Positions 37,507-45,965 of a DNA stretch of 64,000 nt are shown piece after piece. The notes beneath the pieces are model-generated. The model saw only the letters and a program-made list of their open reading frames with translations, was not told the origin of the DNA and did no database searches. Positions within the stretch are counted from its first letter, which is position 1. Each line of letters starts with the position of its first letter. Position numbers and translations under genes: made by a program. Where the stretch lies: NCBI GenBank assembly GCA_020621865.1, contig JAHRYW010000007.1, positions 1-64,000 on the forward strand, given 5' to 3'. Source of the stretch: Betaproteobacteria bacterium. GTDB taxonomy: Bacteria > Pseudomonadota > Gammaproteobacteria > Burkholderiales > Rhodocyclaceae.

Positions 37507-38334
37507 ATGAACGACGACCAACTCCTCCGCTACAGCCGCCACATCCTGCTCGACGCCCTGGGTATCGAGGGCCAGACGCGCCTGCTGGCGGCGCACGCCC
37601 TGGTCATCGGGGCCGGCGGCCTCGGTTCGCCGGCGGCGCTTTACCTGGCCTCGGCCGGGATGGGCAAGATCACGCTGGTCGACGACGACACCGTCGACTT
37701 CACCAACCTGCAGCGGCAAATCATGCACACGCAGGCCCGCGTTGGAATGGCGAAGGCGAAATCCGGGCAGCAGGCGATGGCGGAAATCAATCCGGACATT
37801 GAAATCGTGCCGCTACAGCAACGGCTCTCCGGCGCCGCGCTGGACGAGATGGTGGCCAGCGCCGACGTCGTGCTCGATTGCTCGGACAATTTTGCGACGC
37901 GGCACGCGATCAACCGTGCCTGCGTCCACCACAAGAAGCCGCTGGTCTCCGGCGCCGCCATTCGCTTCGACGGCCAGATCAGCGTTTACGACCTGCGCCG
38001 CGACGATTCGCCGTGTTATCACTGCCTGTTCCCCGAAGGTGACGATGTCGAGGAAGTCCGCTGCGCGGTGATGGGCGTCTTTGCACCGCTGACCGGCATC
38101 ATCGGCACCATGCAGGCGGCCGAGGCGCTGAAGGTGGTCGCCGGCATTGGTGAATCGCTGACCGGCCGACTGCTGCTGCTCGACGCCCTGTCGATGGAAT
38201 GGAACACCATCCGCTTCCGCAAGGATGGCGGCTGCGCCGTCTGCGGCCCTAACGGAGACGCGCGATCAGGCGAATATCTTCGCCAACCTGACGCAGATCG
38301 CGAATCTGCAGGCGGCGCCTGTCGTCTAGCGTAG
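37507..38334 (+). CDS. MoeB/ThiF/HesA-family adenylyltransferase
   Basis: 275 residues. E1-like enzyme that adenylates the C-terminus of a ThiS or MoaD ubiquitin-like sulfur carrier. ATP-binding loop VIGAGGLGSPAALYLASAG (about 34-52), DDDTVDFTNLQRQI, and the zinc pairs CYHC and CAVC. The catalytic-thiol region is EEVRCAVMGVFAPLTGI. The last 25 codons or so after CGPNG have no family character and run across the 3' end of the convergent ribD, an 86-base overlap. MoeB and ThiF cannot be told apart here. Confidence 0.92.
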   Translation: MNDDQLLRYSRHILLDALGIEGQTRLLAAHALVIGAGGLGSPAALYLASAGMGKITLVDDDTVDFTNLQRQIMHTQARVGMAKAKSGQQAMAEINPDIEIVPLQQRLSGAALDEMVASADVVLDCSDNFATRHAINRACVHHKKPLVSGAAIRFDGQISVYDLRRDDSPCYHCLFPEGDDVEEVRCAVMGVFAPLTGIIGTMQAAEALKVVAGIGESLTGRLLLLDALSMEWNTIRFRKDGGCAVCGPNGDARSGEYLRQPDADRESAGGACRLA

Positions 38335-39337
38335 TCAGCGCGGGCAGGTTGAACAGGCCGCTGGCGTCGTGGCCGATCAGGCAGGGCGCCAGATAGAGCA
38401 GCAATTCGTCGACCAAACCTTCGCGCAGCAAGGAGCCGTTCAGCTTGAAGCCGGCTTCGGCATGCACTTCGTTGATGCCGCGCTGGGCGAGCAATTCGAG
38501 CAATGCCTTCAAGTCGACCTTACCGTCCGGATTTTTCAGAATTTCGACGAAATTTCCGGCCGACCGTAGCATTTCGATCTTTTCAGCATTTTCAAGCGCG
38601 CCGACGACCATGACCGGCCCATCCCGCAGAATGCGCGCCGTCAGCGGAATCTCGAAGCGGCTATCGACAATCACCCGCAACGGCTGGCGAGTCGTCTCGA
38701 CGTCGCGCACCAGGAGTTGCGGATCGTCGTCGCGCACCGTGCCGATGCCGGTCAGGATGGCGCAGGCGCGCGCCCGCCAGGCATGGCCGTCGCGCCGCGC
38801 CTGCGGCCCGGTGATCCACTGGCTGACGCCATTGTTGAGCGCCGTCTTGCCATCCAGGCTGCCCGCCACCTTCAGCCGCAACCAGGGCCGACCGCGGGTC
38901 ATCCGCGAGACGAAGCCGATATTGAGCTCGCGCGCCTCGTTCTCCAGCAGGCCGCTCGCCGTCTCGATACCGGCTGCTTGCAGCAAAGCCAAGCCTTTAC
39001 CGGCCACCAAGGGATTGGGATCGCTCATCGCCACGACGACACGCGTCACACCGGCGGCGATCAGCGCTTCGGCGCAGGGCGGCGTGCGGCCATGGTGGCT
39101 GCACGGCTCCAGCGTGACGTAGGCGGTAGCGCTTTTTGCCTTGTCGCCGGCGGCACGCAGGGCGTGGACTTCGGCGTGTGGTTGGCCGGCCTTTTCGTGC
39201 CAGCCTTCACCGACAATCTGGCCGTCCCTGACCAGCACACAGCCGACCCGCGGATTGGGCGAGGTCGTCCACAGGCCGCGCTCGGCCAGTTGCAGGGCGC
39301 GGGCCATCATGCCGTGGTCGACGGCGGTGAAACTCAT
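38249..39337 (-). CDS. ribD: Bifunctional riboflavin deaminase-reductase RibD
   Basis: Deamination and then reduction of the pyrimidine intermediate in riboflavin synthesis. 362 residues from [21 protein letters not shown]-terminal deaminase with zinc motifs HAEVHAL and [11 protein letters not shown] (about 50-85), then a reductase domain (about 150-362) with GSLDGKTAL and [12 protein letters not shown]. The longer open frame upstream overlaps nrdR and is not coding. Copy 4 of the repeated element is inside (38563-38573). It overlaps nrdR by ATGA. Confidence 0.96.
   Translation of the reverse strand: MSFTAVDHGMMARALQLAERGLWTTSPNPRVGCVLVRDGQIVGEGWHEKAGQPHAEVHALRAAGDKAKSATAYVTLEPCSHHGRTPPCAEALIAAGVTRVVVAMSDPNPLVAGKGLALLQAAGIETASGLLENEARELNIGFVSRMTRGRPWLRLKVAGSLDGKTALNNGVSQWITGPQARRDGHAWRARACAILTGIGTVRDDDPQLLVRDVETTRQPLRVIVDSRFEIPLTARILRDGPVMVVGALENAEKIEMLRSAGNFVEILKNPDGKVDLKALLELLAQRGINEVHAEAGFKLNGSLLREGLVDELLLYLAPCLIGHDASGLFNLPALTTLDDRRRLQIRDLRQVGEDIRLIARLR
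38563..38573 (+). repeat. ACCGTAGCATT element, copy 4 (in ribD)
   Basis: Exact core on the plus strand, antisense to ribD. AAATTT sits about 9-14 bases upstream, and the CCGGCCG flank is shared with copy 3. In ribD it is read as ATG CTA CGG TCG, using CTA, a codon otherwise little used in this GC-rich gene. Confidence 0.85.
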
Positions 39338-39810
39338 TTTTTCTTGGCGGTGCTGGAAGAAGCGGGCGAGACTTCGCGAATGGCCTTGGAGAAGGCATCC
39401 ACGTCTTCGAAATTGCGATAGACCGAGGCAAAGCGGATGTAGGCCACCTTGTCGAGCTTCTTCAGCTCGCGCATGACCAGCTCGCCCAGTTGCTGCGTGC
39501 TGACTTCGCGCTCGCCGGCCGACAGCAGACGCTCCTCGATGTCGGCGACGGCAGCGTCGACCGACTCGATCGACACCGGCCGCTTGCGCAAGGCCAGCTC
39601 CAGGCTGGCGCGCAGCTTGGCCCGGCTGAATTCGGTGCGCAGGCCGTTTTTCTTGACTACCTGCGGCAGCTGGATTTCGGCGCGTTCGTAGGTCGTGAAG
39701 CGCTTGTCGCAGGCGTTGCACTTCCGGCGGCGACGGACGACGTCGCCGTCGTCGTTCAGACGGGTATCGGCAACCGCCGTATCCTCAGCGCCGCAGAAAG
39801 GACATTTCAT
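39334..39810 (-). CDS. nrdR: Transcriptional repressor NrdR
   Basis: 158 residues. Zinc-ribbon repressor of ribonucleotide reductase genes that senses dATP/ATP. The N-terminal zinc ribbon has CPFCGAEDT and [13 protein letters not shown], followed by an ATP-cone (about 50-140, [20 protein letters not shown]). Gene order glyA-nrdR-ribD is typical of betaproteobacteria. A 17-bp perfect hairpin separates glyA from it. Confidence 0.97.
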   Translation of the reverse strand: MKCPFCGAEDTAVADTRLNDDGDVVRRRRKCNACDKRFTTYERAEIQLPQVVKKNGLRTEFSRAKLRASLELALRKRPVSIESVDAAVADIEERLLSAGEREVSTQQLGELVMRELKKLDKVAYIRFASVYRNFEDVDAFSKAIREVSPASSSTAKKK

Positions 39811-39826
39811 AGCTGTTAGTCGCTAG

Positions 39827-39864
39827 TTGCCAGTCGCCGGTAAGCAATTACCGGCGACTGGCAA
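39827..39864. repeat. Perfect 17-bp inverted repeat between glyA and nrdR
   Basis: TTGCCAGTCGCCGGTAA (39827-39843) and its exact reverse complement (39848-39864) flank a four-base GCAA loop. No T run follows on the minus strand, where glyA-nrdR is transcribed. So it looks like an intercistronic processing or stabilising hairpin rather than a normal terminator. Confidence 0.85.
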
Positions 39865-39870
39865 GCAAGC

Positions 39871-41121
39871 TTACTCGCCGTATACCGGGAAGCGCTTGCA
39901 CAGTGCCGACACCTTCTCGCGGACGGTGGCGGCGACAGCCTCGTCGTTCGGTGCGTCGAGCACGTCGGCGACCAGGTGGGCGATCTGCTCGGCTTCGATC
40001 TCGGTGAAGCCGCGCGTCGTCATGGCCGGCGAGCCGATGCGGATGCCGGAGGTGACGAAGGGCTTCTGCGGGTCGTTCGGGATGCCGTTCTTGTTGACCG
40101 TGATGTGGGCACGGCCGAGGGCGGCTTCGGCTTCCTTGCCGGTGATGTTCTTGGCGCGCAGATCGAGCAGGAAGACGTGGCTTTCGGTGCGGCCGGAAAC
40201 GATGCGCAGGCCGCGCTCCTCGCCGAGCACGCGGGCCATGACACGGGCGTTGTTGATGACCTGTTCCTGGTAGTTCTTGAACTCCGGCGTCGCGGCTTCC
40301 TTGAAGGCGACGGCCTTGGCGGCGATCACGTGCTCCAGCGGACCGCCTTGCAGGCCGGGGAAGATGGCGGAATTGAGGGCCTTTTCATGCTCGGCCTTCA
40401 TCAGGATCACGCCGCCGCGCGGGCCGCGCAGGGTCTTGTGCGTGGTCGAGGTGACGACGTCGGCGAAGGGCACCGGGTTCGGGTAGAAACCGGCGGCGAT
40501 CAGGCCGGCGTAGTGGGCCATGTCCACCCAGAAAATGGCGCCGACTTCCTTGGCGATCTTGGCAAAACGCTCCCAGTCGATGCGCAGGGAATAGGCCGAG
40601 GCACCGGCGACGATGATTTTCGGCTTGTGCTCGCGGGCCAGCGCTTCCATCTTGTCGTAGTCGATGGCTTCGTTGGCATCGAGACCGTAGGAAACGACGT
40701 TGAACCACTTGCCGGACATGTTGAGCGGCATGCCGTGGGTCAGGTGGCCGCCTTCGGCCAGGCTCATGCCCATGATCGTGTCGCCCGGCTTGGCGAAGGC
40801 CATCAGCACGGCCTGGTTGGCCTGCGAGCCGGAGTTCGGCTGGACGTTGGCGGCTTCGGCGCCGAACAGCTTCTTCAGGCGGTCGATGGCGATCTGCTCG
40901 GTGATATCGACGTGTTCGCAGCCGCCGTAGTAGCGCTTGCCGGGATAGCCTTCGGCGTACTTGTTGGTCAGCTGGGAGCCCTGGGCTTCCATGACAGCCT
41001 TGCTGACGTAGTTTTCGGACGCGATCAGTTCGATGTGGTCTTCCTGACGCTGATTCTCGGCCTGGATGGCCTTCCACAGTTCAGGGTCAACTTTTGCCAG
41101 GGTGTCTTTCGCGGAAAACAT
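39871..41121 (-). CDS. glyA: Serine hydroxymethyltransferase
   Basis: PLP enzyme converting serine and tetrahydrofolate to glycine and methylene-THF. 416 residues. PLP lysine is in [16 protein letters not shown] (about 230), and [12 protein letters not shown] and GADASAYS-like active-site blocks are present ([12 protein letters not shown]). First gene of glyA-nrdR-ribD. No glycine riboswitch is seen in the 39-base gap upstream. Confidence 0.98.
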   Translation of the reverse strand: MFSAKDTLAKVDPELWKAIQAENQRQEDHIELIASENYVSKAVMEAQGSQLTNKYAEGYPGKRYYGGCEHVDITEQIAIDRLKKLFGAEAANVQPNSGSQANQAVLMAFAKPGDTIMGMSLAEGGHLTHGMPLNMSGKWFNVVSYGLDANEAIDYDKMEALAREHKPKIIVAGASAYSLRIDWERFAKIAKEVGAIFWVDMAHYAGLIAAGFYPNPVPFADVVTSTTHKTLRGPRGGVILMKAEHEKALNSAIFPGLQGGPLEHVIAAKAVAFKEAATPEFKNYQEQVINNARVMARVLGEERGLRIVSGRTESHVFLLDLRAKNITGKEAEAALGRAHITVNKNGIPNDPQKPFVTSGIRIGSPAMTTRGFTEIEAEQIAHLVADVLDAPNDEAVAATVREKVSALCKRFPVYGE

Positions 41122-41160
41122 GGGGAATGCCTCAAGCCATTGAAAAGGGGTCGAATTTTA

Positions 41161-41817
41161 TCACGCCGGAAGCTCGTCGAGGGCGCCCGGCTCCAGATGG
41201 TCGGTTTCGCCCCACGATTCGAGGCTCCAGCGGCCATCGAGCGTGGAGATCCAGTTGATGCCGGCGTTGGGAATCAGGAAATCGCGCGGCATCTCCAGCG
41301 GGTTGCCGCGCACGAAGCGGTTGATGATGTCGAGTACGCCGCCGTGCAGGACGACGGCGACCGTGCCGCCGGGATGGCGGGCGGCGATTTCCTGCAATTT
41401 GCCGGTAATGCGCTCGAACATGGCGACCAGGCTTTCGCCGTTCTCGAAGTCGTAGGCGGCATTGCGCCCCTCGAAGGCGGCATAGCCGGCCGGATGCCGG
41501 GTCTTTGCCTCGTCGTAGGTCAGCCCTTCGAAGACGCCATAGCGGCGTTCGCGCATCTCGGGCGTGGACACCGGCTGCAAGCCGAGTTCGGCGCCGATGG
41601 CCAGCGCCGTGGTCCAGGCCCGCTGCAGATCGCTGCTGTAGAGCGCCGTGATGCCGGCCGACTTGAGCCAGCGCCCGGCGGCGACCGCCTGCCGGCGGCC
41701 GGTTGCATTGAGGCCGATGTCGATCTGCCCCTGGATGCGCCGCTCGGCGTTCCATTCGGTCTCACCGTGACGCACCAGACAGATGCGGGTTGGCCGGTTT
41801 GTAGGGATTTCCACCAT
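41161..41817 (-). CDS. Histidine phosphatase family protein
   Basis: 218 residues from MVEIPTNRPTRICLVRHGET. The phosphohistidine motif is LVRHGETEWN (about 14-23), with the second catalytic histidine in VVLHGGVLDII, and a GENGES-like acid region (FENGES). Members include cofactor-dependent phosphoglycerate mutases, alpha-ribazole phosphatase and broad phosphatases; the exact substrate cannot be read from the sequence. It lies just upstream of glyA on the same strand. Confidence 0.88.
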   Translation of the reverse strand: MVEIPTNRPTRICLVRHGETEWNAERRIQGQIDIGLNATGRRQAVAAGRWLKSAGITALYSSDLQRAWTTALAIGAELGLQPVSTPEMRERRYGVFEGLTYDEAKTRHPAGYAAFEGRNAAYDFENGESLVAMFERITGKLQEIAARHPGGTVAVVLHGGVLDIINRFVRGNPLEMPRDFLIPNAGINWISTLDGRWSLESWGETDHLEPGALDELPA

Positions 41818-41919
41818 TTTTTGTCGTTCGCCTTCGCGGTAAATTGATAGCCTTGGGATTTTCCATTGAACCCTGGCCATCAAGAAGCCGGGAATTCTAT
41901 CAACCTAGGAGGACTTTTC

Positions 41920-42513
41920 GTGACCCCTCTTCTCAAGCTATCGCAGCTGATTGACTGGCTCAACGAGCGTGTCGGCAAGGGCGCGTTCTGGCTGGTCCTG
42001 GTCGTCGCCCTGATCAGCGCCGGCAACGCCAGTTACCGCTTCATTTTCAACGACAGTTCAAACGGCCTGCTGGAAATCCAGTGGTATCTGTTCGCCGCTA
42101 TTTTCCTGCTCTGCTCGCCCTACACGCTGCAAATGAACGAACACGTGCGCATCGACGTGCTGTCCGGCAAGCTGTCACCGCGCGGCCTGGCCATCATCGA
42201 CATCATCGGCACCCTGTTCTTTTTGCTGCCGATGGTCATCACCGTGCTCTGGCTGTCGCTGCCGCTGGTCGCCGAGTCGTACAAAATCCAGGAGATGTCC
42301 TCCAATGCCGGTGGCCTGATCCGCTGGCCGGTCAAGGCGCTGCTGCCGCTCGGCTTCACGCTGCTCGCCCTGCAGGGCATTTCCGAGTTGATCAAGCGTA
42401 TCGCCTTCCTGGCCGGCCGGATTGACGACCCCAACCACAAGGATAAAGGCCCGACGGCCGAAGAAGAACTGGCTGCCGCCATTGCCGCCGCCAACGCCAA
42501 GGAGGCCAAATAA
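41920..42513 (+). CDS. TRAP transporter small permease (DctQ-type)
   Basis: 197 residues, GTG start after a strong AGGAGG. Four membrane segments (for example GAFWLVLVVALISAGNASYRF and IIDIIGTLFFLLPMVITVLW), with the DctQ motifs LLEIQWYLFAAIFLL and NEHVRIDVLSGKL. The small permease of tripartite ATP-independent transporters, which use a Na+ gradient. The TakP-like form has an extended charged tail, as here. It overlaps the DctM start by one base. Confidence 0.93.
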   Translation: MTPLLKLSQLIDWLNERVGKGAFWLVLVVALISAGNASYRFIFNDSSNGLLEIQWYLFAAIFLLCSPYTLQMNEHVRIDVLSGKLSPRGLAIIDIIGTLFFLLPMVITVLWLSLPLVAESYKIQEMSSNAGGLIRWPVKALLPLGFTLLALQGISELIKRIAFLAGRIDDPNHKDKGPTAEEELAAAIAAANAKEAK

Positions 42514-44012
42514 TGGCTGAGTTCATCATCGCCAACATGGCGCCGCTGATGTTCGGCGCCCTGGTTCTCTTCCTGCTGTTCGGCTATCCGGTTGCTTTCG
42601 CGCTGGCCGCCAACGGCATTGTCTTCGGCCTGATCGGTATCGAACTCGGCCTGCTCACCCCGGCGCTTTTCCAGGCACTGCCCGAGCGTATCTTCGGCAT
42701 CATGGCCAACGACACGTTGCTGGCCATCCCCTTCTTTACCTTCATGGGCTTGATTCTTGAACGATCGGGCATGGCCGAGGATCTGCTCGACACCATCGGC
42801 CAGTTGTTCGGTCCAATGCGCGGTGGGCTGGCCTATGCAGTGATCTTCGTCGGCGCCCTGCTCGCCGCAACGACCGGCGTGGTTGCTGCCTCGGTGATCT
42901 CGATGGGCCTGATCTCGCTCCCCATCATGCTGCGCTACGGTTACGACAAGAAGCTGGCCTGCGGCGTCATCGCCGCTTCCGGCACGCTGGCCCAGATCAT
43001 CCCGCCGTCGCTGGTGCTGATCATCATGGCCGACCAGCTCGGCAAGTCGGTCGGCGACATGTACGAAGGCGCAATGATCCCCGGCCTGGTACTGACTGGC
43101 CTCTACGTTGGCTACGTCGCGCTGCTCACCATCATCAAGCCCAATGCGGCCCCGGCACTGCCGCCGGAAGCCCGCTCATTGCGCGGCCTGAAGCTGATGC
43201 TGCGCGTGCTGACCACGATGGTGCCGCCGCTGCTGCTGATCTTCCTGGTCCTCGGCACCATTTTCATGGGCATCGCCACCCCGACTGAAGGCGGCGCCAT
43301 GGGCGCGGCCGGCGCCCTGGCCCTGGCCATCGGCCGCAAGCGCCTGAACTGGACGCTGCTCAAGCAGGCCATGGCCACCACCGGCAAGCTGTCGTCGTTC
43401 GTCGTCTTCATCCTGGTCGGCTCGACGGTGTTCGGCCTGGTCTTCCGGGCGGTCAACGGCGACCTGTGGGTCGAACACCTGCTGCTGTCGCTGCCCGGCG
43501 GCCAGATGGGCTTCCTGATCGTGGTCAACCTGCTGGTCTTCTTCCTGGCCTTCTTCCTCGACTTTTTCGAACTGTCCTTCATCATCGTGCCGCTGCTGGC
43601 GCCGGTGGCGGACAAACTGGGTATCGACCTGATCTGGTTCGGCGTGCTGCTCGCGGTCAACATGCAGACCTCGTTCATGCACCCGCCGTTCGGCTTCGCG
43701 CTGTTCTACCTGCGCTCTGTCGCCCCGGCCTCGATCAAGACGACGGACATCTACTGGGGCGCCATTCCCTTCGTCTGCATCCAGATCATCATGGTCGCGC
43801 TGATCATCATCTTCCCGAACATCGTCAGCTACGGCGACGAGGCGCAGAAGGAACAGTTGCGACTGGAGAAGGAAGGCAAGGCGCCGGCCGCTGCCGACCT
43901 GGAATCGCTGATGACGCCCGCCGACGAGGACAAACCGGATGCAAGCAGCGCCGATGAAGACAAGGCCGCCGCCGAATTGCTGAAGAGTCTGCAAAGCGAT
44001 GCCAACAAGTAG
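42513..44012 (+). CDS. TRAP transporter large permease (DctM-type)
   Basis: 499 residues, about 12 membrane segments. DctM-family motifs: LLFGYPVAFALAANGIVFGL, NDTLLAIPFFTFMGLILERSG, GVVAASVISMGL and IPPSLVLIIMADQLG. A charged, Ala/Asp-rich C-terminal tail (about 455-499) extends past the core. It is followed by a terminator (44034-44053); the periplasmic binding proteins are 700 bases away on the opposite strand. Confidence 0.95.
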   Translation: MAEFIIANMAPLMFGALVLFLLFGYPVAFALAANGIVFGLIGIELGLLTPALFQALPERIFGIMANDTLLAIPFFTFMGLILERSGMAEDLLDTIGQLFGPMRGGLAYAVIFVGALLAATTGVVAASVISMGLISLPIMLRYGYDKKLACGVIAASGTLAQIIPPSLVLIIMADQLGKSVGDMYEGAMIPGLVLTGLYVGYVALLTIIKPNAAPALPPEARSLRGLKLMLRVLTTMVPPLLLIFLVLGTIFMGIATPTEGGAMGAAGALALAIGRKRLNWTLLKQAMATTGKLSSFVVFILVGSTVFGLVFRAVNGDLWVEHLLLSLPGGQMGFLIVVNLLVFFLAFFLDFFELSFIIVPLLAPVADKLGIDLIWFGVLLAVNMQTSFMHPPFGFALFYLRSVAPASIKTTDIYWGAIPFVCIQIIMVALIIIFPNIVSYGDEAQKEQLRLEKEGKAPAAADLESLMTPADEDKPDASSADEDKAAAELLKSLQSDANK

Positions 44013-44033
44013 ACGTCCCTCGTCTACGTTTCC

Positions 44034-44059
44034 AACGGGGCTTCGGCCCCGTTTTTTTT
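44034..44059 (+). terminator. Terminator after the TRAP permease genes
   Basis: Perfect stem AACGGGGC/GCCCCGTT with a UUCG loop, followed by eight T. A second small inverted repeat, GTAGACG/CGTCTAC, overlaps the stop codon at 44009-44027. Confidence 0.92.
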
Positions 44060-44166
44060 CGTCCATCAATGAGGAAAATAGCCAGATGCAATTGGCGAAG
44101 ACCGCGCCTTAGGCGCAATATCCATGGCATGGAAAGCTTCATTCGCAACGACCTCAGGAGACCATC

Positions 44167-44631
44167 ATGGATATCGGCATCACCAAGAAAGATCGCGAAA
44201 AGATCGCCGAAGGACTCTCCCGCCTGCTGGCGGATTCCTTCACCCTGTACCTGAAGACGCACAACTTCCACTGGAACGTGACCGGCCCGATGTTCAACAC
44301 GCTGCACGTGATGTTCATGGATCAGTACACCGAACTGTGGAATGCCCTGGACATGATCGCCGAGCGCATTCGGGCGCTGGGCGTCGCCGCCCCCGGCACC
44401 TACCGCGAATTCGCCAAGCTGACGGTGATCAAGGAAAGCGAGGGCAAGGTTTCGGCCGAGGAGATGATCAAGCAGCTGGTCGCCGGGCAGGAAGCGGTGA
44501 CCAAGACGGCGCGCGGGCTCTTCCCGCTGGTCGACAAGGTTGGCGACGAGCCGACGGCCGACCTGCTGACCCAGCGCATGCAGATCCACGAAAAGAATGC
44601 CTGGATGCTGCGCAGCCTGCTCGAAAGCTAA
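44167..44631 (+). CDS. dps: Dps-family ferritin-like DNA-protection protein
   Basis: 154 residues. Dodecameric iron-oxidising nanocage that protects DNA under starvation and oxidative stress. Ferroxidase-site residues appear in [18 protein letters not shown] (about 23-40) and [20 protein letters not shown] (about 48-67). A short N-terminal tail with Lys ([12 protein letters not shown]) could contact DNA. Monocistronic: a terminator precedes it and another follows at 44649-44677. I do not see a confident OxyR site upstream. Confidence 0.93.
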   Translation: MDIGITKKDREKIAEGLSRLLADSFTLYLKTHNFHWNVTGPMFNTLHVMFMDQYTELWNALDMIAERIRALGVAAPGTYREFAKLTVIKESEGKVSAEEMIKQLVAGQEAVTKTARGLFPLVDKVGDEPTADLLTQRMQIHEKNAWMLRSLLES

Positions 44632-44648
44632 AGCCCGGCCGGATAGCG

Positions 44649-44680
44649 AAAGGCCCGCGAACGTATCGCGGGCCTTTTTT
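44649..44680 (+). terminator. Terminator after dps
   Basis: Perfect 12-bp stem AAAGGCCCGCGA/TCGCGGGCCTTT with loop ACGTA, followed by a six-T run. The repeated element (copy 5) begins 8 bases after this T run. Confidence 0.92.
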
Positions 44681-44687
44681 CCGGCTT

Positions 44688-44698
44688 ACCGTAGCATT
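44688..44698 (+). repeat. ACCGTAGCATT element, copy 5
   Basis: Exact core, three bases before the stop codon of the convergent TRAP binding-protein gene and just after the dps terminator. The terminator's T run serves as its upstream A/T tract. Confidence 0.85.
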
Positions 44699-44701
44699 CG
44701 G

Positions 44702-45823
44702 CTATTTCCCCGTCTGCAGGAAGCCGTCCATGCGTCTTTCGGCCAGGCTGAACCAGGCGGCCTGGGTGCGCCGGTATTTGTCGTACTCGGCATGGATTTT
44801 CTTGAACGCCGGATTCTTGCCCGCCTCATCGGCGTAGAGCTCGGCCGCCGCCTGGGCGCTGGCCTTGAGGATTTCCGACGAGAACTCGCGGACCTTGACC
44901 CCGGCCTGCATCAGCCTGGCCAGGGCGGTCGGATTCTTGTGATCGTACTCGGCCGCCATCGTCACATTGGCCTCGTGGGCGGCCGCCTGGAAGGCCTCCT
45001 GGTATTCCTTGGGCAGCTTGGCCCATTCAGCCTTGTTCACGAAGAAATGGATGACCGGACCCGGCTCCCACCAGCCCGGGTAGTAGTAGTTGCTGGCCAC
45101 CTTGTAAAAGCCCAGCTTTTCATCGTCGTAGGGGCCGACCCATTCGGCGGCATCGATGGTGCCTTTTTCCAGCGCCGGGTAGATGTCGCTGCCGGCAATC
45201 TGTTGCGGCACGATGCCGAGCGCCGAAAAGACGGCGCCGCCCAGGCCGGCGATGCGCATCTTGACGCCCTTCAGGTCGGCCACGGTGTACACCTCCTTGC
45301 GCCACCAGCCGCCCATCTGCGTGCCGGTATTGCCACCGGCGAAGGACAGCACGTTGTAGTTGGCGTAGAACTCGTCGAGCAACTGCTGGCCGCCGCCAAA
45401 GTAGATCCAGGCATTCATCTGGCGCGCCGTCATGCCGAACGGAATGGAGGTGCCGAAACCGAAGGTCTTGTCCTTGCCGACGTAATAGTAGGAGCAGGTA
45501 TGGCAGCACTCGACGGTGCCCTGCTGCACGGCATCCAGCGCCTGCAGGCCAGGCACGATCTCGCCGGCCGGGAAGACGCGGATATCGAATTTGCCGCCGG
45601 TCATCGCCCGCAGCCGGTTGGCCAGGATATCGGCCGCACCGTGGATGGTATCCAGGCTCTTCGGGAAGCTGGAGGTCAGGCGCCACTTGATTTCCGGCAA
45701 TGCACCGTGGACCGCCGGTGCGGCCGGCGCAGCCGTTTTGCTTTCTTCGTTCTTGCCGCAGGCAGCCAGTGAAAGTGCCGCTGCACCGGCGCCGGCCTTG
45801 GCCAGAAAGTCACGACGTTGCAT
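44702..45823 (-). CDS. TRAP transporter solute-binding protein, TakP-like (lipoprotein form)
   Basis: 373 residues. N-terminus MQRRDFLAKAGAGAAALSLAACGKNEE combines a twin-arginine motif with a lipobox (LAAC), so it is probably a Tat-exported lipoprotein. The body is very close to TakP, the alpha-keto-acid binding protein of Rhodobacter: SSFPKSLDTIHGAADILANRL, VQQGTVECCHTCSYYYVGKD and GIVPQQIAGSDIYPALEKGT. Ligand is probably a 2-oxo acid (inference). It is one of two tandem paralogues; an upstream in-frame ATG extends 20 codons but is not expected. Confidence 0.92.
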   Translation of the reverse strand: MQRRDFLAKAGAGAAALSLAACGKNEESKTAAPAAPAVHGALPEIKWRLTSSFPKSLDTIHGAADILANRLRAMTGGKFDIRVFPAGEIVPGLQALDAVQQGTVECCHTCSYYYVGKDKTFGFGTSIPFGMTARQMNAWIYFGGGQQLLDEFYANYNVLSFAGGNTGTQMGGWWRKEVYTVADLKGVKMRIAGLGGAVFSALGIVPQQIAGSDIYPALEKGTIDAAEWVGPYDDEKLGFYKVASNYYYPGWWEPGPVIHFFVNKAEWAKLPKEYQEAFQAAAHEANVTMAAEYDHKNPTALARLMQAGVKVREFSSEILKASAQAAAELYADEAGKNPAFKKIHAEYDKYRRTQAAWFSLAERRMDGFLQTGK

Positions 45824-45917
45824 GTTGTCTCCTTGTTGGTAATGTTCAATGCCGCCCCTGAAGGGTGAGCGATTCTTGACCATCCCAGGCCACTTGGCAA
45901 CGCGGGGGTAAAAAAAA

Positions 45918-45942
45918 GCGGGGTCACCTTTCGGTGCCCCGC
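45918..45942 (-). terminator. Terminator after the second TakP-like gene
   Basis: Stem GCGGGG(T)CACC/GGTGCCCCGC with one bulged T, followed on the minus strand by about nine T. It separates the two TRAP binding-protein genes so the downstream paralogue needs its own transcription start or read-through. Confidence 0.88.
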
Positions 45943-45965
45943 CTTCGTGTCAAGACTGTATGTGC

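Noticed and set aside
41122..41160. Glycine riboswitch near glyA
   Set aside because: The region upstream of the glyA start is only 39 bases before the next gene's stop, with no tandem aptamer sequence.
39976..41847. A 623-codon plus-strand frame over glyA and the histidine phosphatase
   Set aside because: Antisense shadow of two clear enzymes.
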